From positions 2,396,501-2,460,500 of the forward strand of contig NZ_BQYI01000001.1 in the NCBI RefSeq assembly GCF_027923405.1: DNA of 64,000 nucleotides. Reading direction: 5' to 3'. A program made the translations under genes and the position numbers. Under the pieces are notes generated by a model, which saw only the letters and a list, made by a program, of their open reading frames with translations, was not told the DNA's origin and made no database searches. Below, one piece after another: positions 61,701 through 64,000 of the stretch (positions within the stretch are counted from its first letter, which is position 1; the number at the start of each line of letters is the position of its first letter). Source of the DNA: Paenibacillus sp. YYML68. GTDB lineage: Bacteria; Bacillota; Bacilli; Paenibacillales; NBRC-103111.

Positions 61701-62498
61701 TGGCTTGACAGCGCGAGCAGCGACGCCGCTGACCGCGCCAAGCAGGCGGAGGCGCTGCGCCGTTCGCTGGCGGCAGCCTCTAGCCGTTTGCAGGAGACAA
61801 CTAGCGACCGTGAGGTGAAGGAGCTGTCCAAGGAGATCGAGGAGCTGCTCTACTACGTGAAGCAGCGGACGGCGTATCGATTCGGTGAGCTGTATCAGCT
61901 CGCCTTCCATCCTTCGCTGTTCCGTGAAGACCCTCGTGAGCCGAAGGCTGTGCTTATGTCGGCTTGGGAAGACCTGCGGCGGATGATCAGCTTTGATCTG
62001 TCCCAAGAAATATTGGCGACGACGCTTCGCATCGAGAATGCGATCAACAAGCTTGCCAAGGAAACCGCCGCCCAGTGGACGGATTCGATCCGCAAGGAGC
62101 TGTCGAGCTTTGATTCGCCGGGCTTCGAGTCGTTCAAGCTGAACACACCGGAGCTGACGGGTACGCTTGAGGCCGATGACGTGAATGCGAAGTGGCTGTC
62201 AGGCTTCTTCAAGAATACGAAGCAGTTCTACGAGGGCGAAGGACGGGCACAGCTGCGTCGTGAGCTGGAGTCGAGGCTGAACACGCCGATGGCTCGCTTC
62301 GCGCAGCAGCAGGCCGAGCAGCTGGAGCTTGCTTACGCCGATCAGCTGCGCTCCGTTCTAACGGAGCTGTCCGCTCAGTGGCAGCAAGCGATGCGCGAGC
62401 ATGCCGAAGGTCTTCTTGAGGCGCTGGAGATGAAGCTGGATCTGGCAGCTCTGCAGGCGAAGCAATCGAGATTAGACGCGTATAGACAGCAATCATAA
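58725..62498 (+). CDS. dynA: Double dynamin-like GTPase (DynA type)
   Basis: The 1257-residue protein has two dynamin GTPase modules in one chain, as in Bacillus subtilis DynA, which tethers and fuses membranes and helps resist phage and membrane damage. The first P-loop is GHFSAGKSS (about 72-80) with LLDTPGVDS near 167; the second is GAFSAGKSS (about 677-685) with VLVDTPGADS near 836. Long helical stalk regions follow each. Residues about 500-650 form an Ala/Arg/Glu-rich helical linker coded by very GC-rich DNA. Confidence 0.93.
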   Translation: MNSMLHTTEGAAQGEVQHKDSQGEANSGGSPMKEIRQLLVQMEQAGDLEHAGKLRQLMAKVQTGRLNLAFCGHFSAGKSSLINKLCGHQLLPSSPIPTSANIVSIASGEPGARVVYRAEESATGSVEAGRTERVALDDLAEHCRNGEAIETVEITYPIPLLGDMAALLDTPGVDSTDDAHQLATESALHLADAVFYTMDYNHVLSEVNLAFAKKMVEWGKPLYLIVNMIDKHREHEVTLEAYKAGVHESFASWGVKPDGIVYTSVKVPEHPANEWSTLLWLLSELIARKDSLIVQSLEQSARALAKQHADKLAEAAEPEKEALRARLAEDEGVEAAQQQAVELQAELKRIDALPQTIVNDVRKEVTALLDNANVTPAVTRDLAHTYLESRRPGFKVGWLGSAAKTTAERERRLAALHQDFASQVHTQVERHVQQLLKAKLSGLGLATERVAEAAEGVTFEVTPEWLAAAVNEAAVFGNEYTMTYSKHVAAELKAAYRRLALDVADALAAELAAALAPSREALAAQLAALEQRLSALRELERREQAERAYRDALLAALPASARAALPAPERAPGRDAAAGEAAAAASAAAPAASAALAALAERAGAGARGAAGGGEAAAASGLRAAGGHRARLRSTSERLAAAAGELEDVAALQSIRRSLLEKAERLAGNRFTIALFGAFSAGKSSFANALIGERVLPVSPNPTTAAINKIMPPEPEAGWPHGTAKVRVKSADKLTADVLYSLEMLGERVESLDQALAAIDGLKPERIPGKGKPHFAFLRAVKLGWSAMSASLGQELRITVDEFGSYAADESKSCFVELIELYYTNPLTEQGVVLVDTPGADSINARHTGVAFEFIKNADAILFVTYYNHAFSHADQQFLLQLGRVKDSFELDKMFFIVNAADLASSSEELDGVVKHVESNLLHHGIRHPRIYPLSSYYALEGKLAGDEAATDLSGITRFEQEFVRFTFEELTDMAVQAGDADLRRASQTLQSWLDSASSDAADRAKQAEALRRSLAAASSRLQETTSDREVKELSKEIEELLYYVKQRTAYRFGELYQLAFHPSLFREDPREPKAVLMSAWEDLRRMISFDLSQEILATTLRIENAINKLAKETAAQWTDSIRKELSSFDSPGFESFKLNTPELTGTLEADDVNAKWLSGFFKNTKQFYEGEGRAQLRRELESRLNTPMARFAQQQAEQLELAYADQLRSVLTELSAQWQQAMREHAEGLLEALEMKLDLAALQAKQSRLDAYRQQS

Positions 62499-62512
62499 CG
62501 ATACGAGAGAAG

Positions 62513-62543
62513 GAATCGGTGCGGAACCGGTTCCTTTTTTTGT
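62513..62543 (+). terminator. Terminator of dynA
   Basis: A 9-bp stem (62513-62521 with 62527-62535, one G-U pair) with a five-base loop is followed by seven T residues. Confidence 0.88.
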
Positions 62544-62761
62544 TCGGCTCGTACCAGATTGATCGGATGAAAGCTGTTTTTTTGAGAAAAGGATTCCGAC
62601 GCCTGTATGAGCACGATTCGGGAGAAAAAGCTTGGTACAGCTGACATAACTGCGGCATATGGGGGAATATACGATGTCATGCATCGATATCGAGTTAGCG
62701 CTTGTTGCCGCACCTGGTTGATGGTGGTAAACTGCTAACCATGACCATAAGAAATAGAGCC

Positions 62762-62791
62762 TTGTCAATGGATGTAAGCCCTTCACATAGT
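62762..62791 (+). promoter_or_regulatory. Possible promoter of the ABC exporter gene
   Basis: TTGTCA (62762-62767) and CATAGT (62786-62791) are 18 bases apart. The match is weak. The remainder of the 442-base gap 62499-62940 holds no other feature I can support besides the dynA terminator. Confidence 0.3.
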
Positions 62792-62940
62792 GGATGCTAG
62801 AGAAATTTCGATTTATCGTAACAGAAGTCGAAGCAGCCGGAGGGACTAATGATTTATGAACGCGCGTACATCACGAGCTATTCATCTACATACATACTCG
62901 CGCTCACAATAGAGTTTATGTTCAAGAGGAGGAGTGCAGC

Positions 62941-64000
62941 TTGGAAGTGTTCAAGCAATTAAAAGATTTTTATTGGCCTGCCCGCAAGTTTTTGGTCTCA
63001 TCGATCCTATGTCTGATGACGGCGACGGCGTTAGGGCTCGTGTACCCGAACCTGTACCGTTACTTCATCGACGAGGTCATAGCCAATGAGCGCTACGAGC
63101 AGGTTCCGATGCTTGCCGCTGCTGTACTCGTTGTGATGGCGCTGAAGGCATGCTTTCAATTTTTGCACGGAGCGTCTAGTGGAAGGCTCGGCAACCTGAC
63201 CGCGTTCAACATGCGTGAGGCGCTGTACCGGAAGCTGCAGTTCTTATCGTTCCAGTATTATGACAAGGCTCGAACCGGTGACCTCATGTCCAGGCTGACG
63301 GCAGATCTGCAAGCGGTTCGTGACTTTATCGGCTTCGGCTTCGTGCAGATGCTGAACGTGTTCATGATGTTTACGTTCGGCATGGCGATGATGCTGACGA
63401 TCCACTGGCAGCTGACGCTCATCACGCTGGCGACGATGCCGCTACTCGTGTTCACAGCGATCCGCTTCGAGGGCCGGATTCATCCGGCCTTCCGCTCAAT
63501 TCGCCAATCGATGAGCTCGATGACGACGACCGTTCAAGAGAACATTACAGGCGTTCGCACCGTCAAGTCGTTCGCTCGCGAGCCTTATGAGCTCGAGAAG
63601 TTCGACGGACGCAATGAAGATTATAAGTCGAATAACGTGAATACGTCGACGATCTGGGCTACCTATTTTCCACTTATGGAGATGATTGCGAACTTGAGCG
63701 TCGTGCTGTTGCTGGGCACTGGCGGCTGGATGGTCATTCAAGGCTCAATTACGCTGGGAGAGCTGATTGCATTCTACACGCTGGTCTGGTATATTATCGG
63801 CCCGCTGTGGAGCATCGGCTTTCATATTAACAACTTCACGCAATCGAAGGCGGCCGGAGAGCGGCTGATCGAGATCCTGCATCAATATGTGCATGTGAAG
63901 GATCGGGACAACGCCAAGGTGCTGCGCAAGGAGGAGGTGCGAGGCGAGGTACAGTTCGAGAACGTGACGTTCACGTACGGCGAGGCGCCGACTCCGGCTC
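62941..64000 (+). CDS. ABC exporter, fused membrane and ATPase subunit (cut by window edge)
   Basis: It starts at TTG 62941 after GAGGAGGAG; 353 residues are visible with no stop. The transmembrane domain has about six helices (for example FLVSSILCLMTATALGLVYP, and MMFTFGMAMMLTI). The coupling-helix region is TTTVQENITGVRTVKSFARE. The ATPase domain begins at VQFENVTFTYGEAPTPA just before the window ends. It resembles MsbA/YknU-type half-transporters; the substrate is unknown. Confidence 0.92.
   Translation, partial: MEVFKQLKDFYWPARKFLVSSILCLMTATALGLVYPNLYRYFIDEVIANERYEQVPMLAAAVLVVMALKACFQFLHGASSGRLGNLTAFNMREALYRKLQFLSFQYYDKARTGDLMSRLTADLQAVRDFIGFGFVQMLNVFMMFTFGMAMMLTIHWQLTLITLATMPLLVFTAIRFEGRIHPAFRSIRQSMSSMTTTVQENITGVRTVKSFAREPYELEKFDGRNEDYKSNNVNTSTIWATYFPLMEMIANLSVVLLLGTGGWMVIQGSITLGELIAFYTLVWYIIGPLWSIGFHINNFTQSKAAGERLIEILHQYVHVKDRDNAKVLRKEEVRGEVQFENVTFTYGEAPTPA

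Overview
The window looks like a chromosomal segment of an endospore-forming member of the Paenibacillaceae, most likely Paenibacillus. It has sporulation genes (spoIVA, ypjB), bacillithiol genes (bshA, bshB1), an S-layer homology protein, moderately high GC and strong Shine-Dalgarno sequences. Gene order closely follows the Bacillus subtilis stretch spoIVA-hbs-mtrB-hepS-menG-hepT-ndk-cheR-aro-trp-hisC-tyrA-ypi-qcr-ypj-dapB-mgsA-bsh-cca-birA-pan-dinG, with some insertions and losses. Almost all genes lie on the + strand. I saw no rRNA, tRNA, CRISPR array or prophage.

Region by region. 1-2850: an unidentified gene end, spoIVA, the HU gene and mtrB (TRAP). 2942-10037: a quinone and prenyl block (unknown membrane protein, hepS, menG, a UbiA-type prenyltransferase, ubiX, mqnA, hepT), then ndk, cheR and a 54-residue small gene. 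10104-21706: a chorismate and aromatic amino acid supraoperon (aroC, aroB, aroH, trpEDCFBA, hisC, tyrA), with a TRAP-type attenuator before trpE. 21743-23257: an ECF sigma factor and its zinc anti-sigma factor behind a strong promoter followed at once by a terminator. 23342-26920: a histidine phosphatase, an unusual 82-bp tandem hairpin repeat, an unknown protein, a gamma carbonic anhydrase, and IDEAL and DUF2487 proteins. 27139-31149: the menaquinol:cytochrome c reductase qcrABC, ypjA and ypjB. 31190-32813: a complete IS4-type insertion sequence with a target duplication. 32814-43651: YitT/YpjC, MazG, a TPR protein, dapB, mgsA, bshB1, bshA, cca, birA, panBCD and a TPR protein. 43755-49944: dinG, rex, a DUF47 protein, an MTA/SAH deaminase and ypmB. 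50068-52184: a two-gene membrane unit with an FtsH-like protease lacking the usual external domain. 52342-57458: a cell-wall amidase, a GerM-domain lipoprotein and an S-layer homology protein. 57663-64000: nth, a small unknown gene, a double dynamin (DynA) and the start of an ABC exporter.

How the genes work together. The first half links chorismate supply (aroC, aroB) to its users: tryptophan (trp), tyrosine and phenylalanine (aroH, tyrA, hisC) and menaquinone by the futalosine route (mqnA plus late prenylation genes). The quinone is used by qcrABC. mtrB encodes the tryptophan sensor that should control the trp leader about 10 kb downstream. Its leader carries eleven NAG triplets, a 5' stem-loop, an intrinsic terminator, and three alternative purine-rich partners for one pyrimidine arm.

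The most interesting candidates are the three-way trp leader switch, the 82-bp hairpin repeats, the divided FtsH-like pair, the promoter-terminator unit before the ECF sigma gene, and the futalosine genes inserted into the heptaprenyl synthase operon. All assignments come from reading the sequence and known family motifs. No database search or folding program was run.
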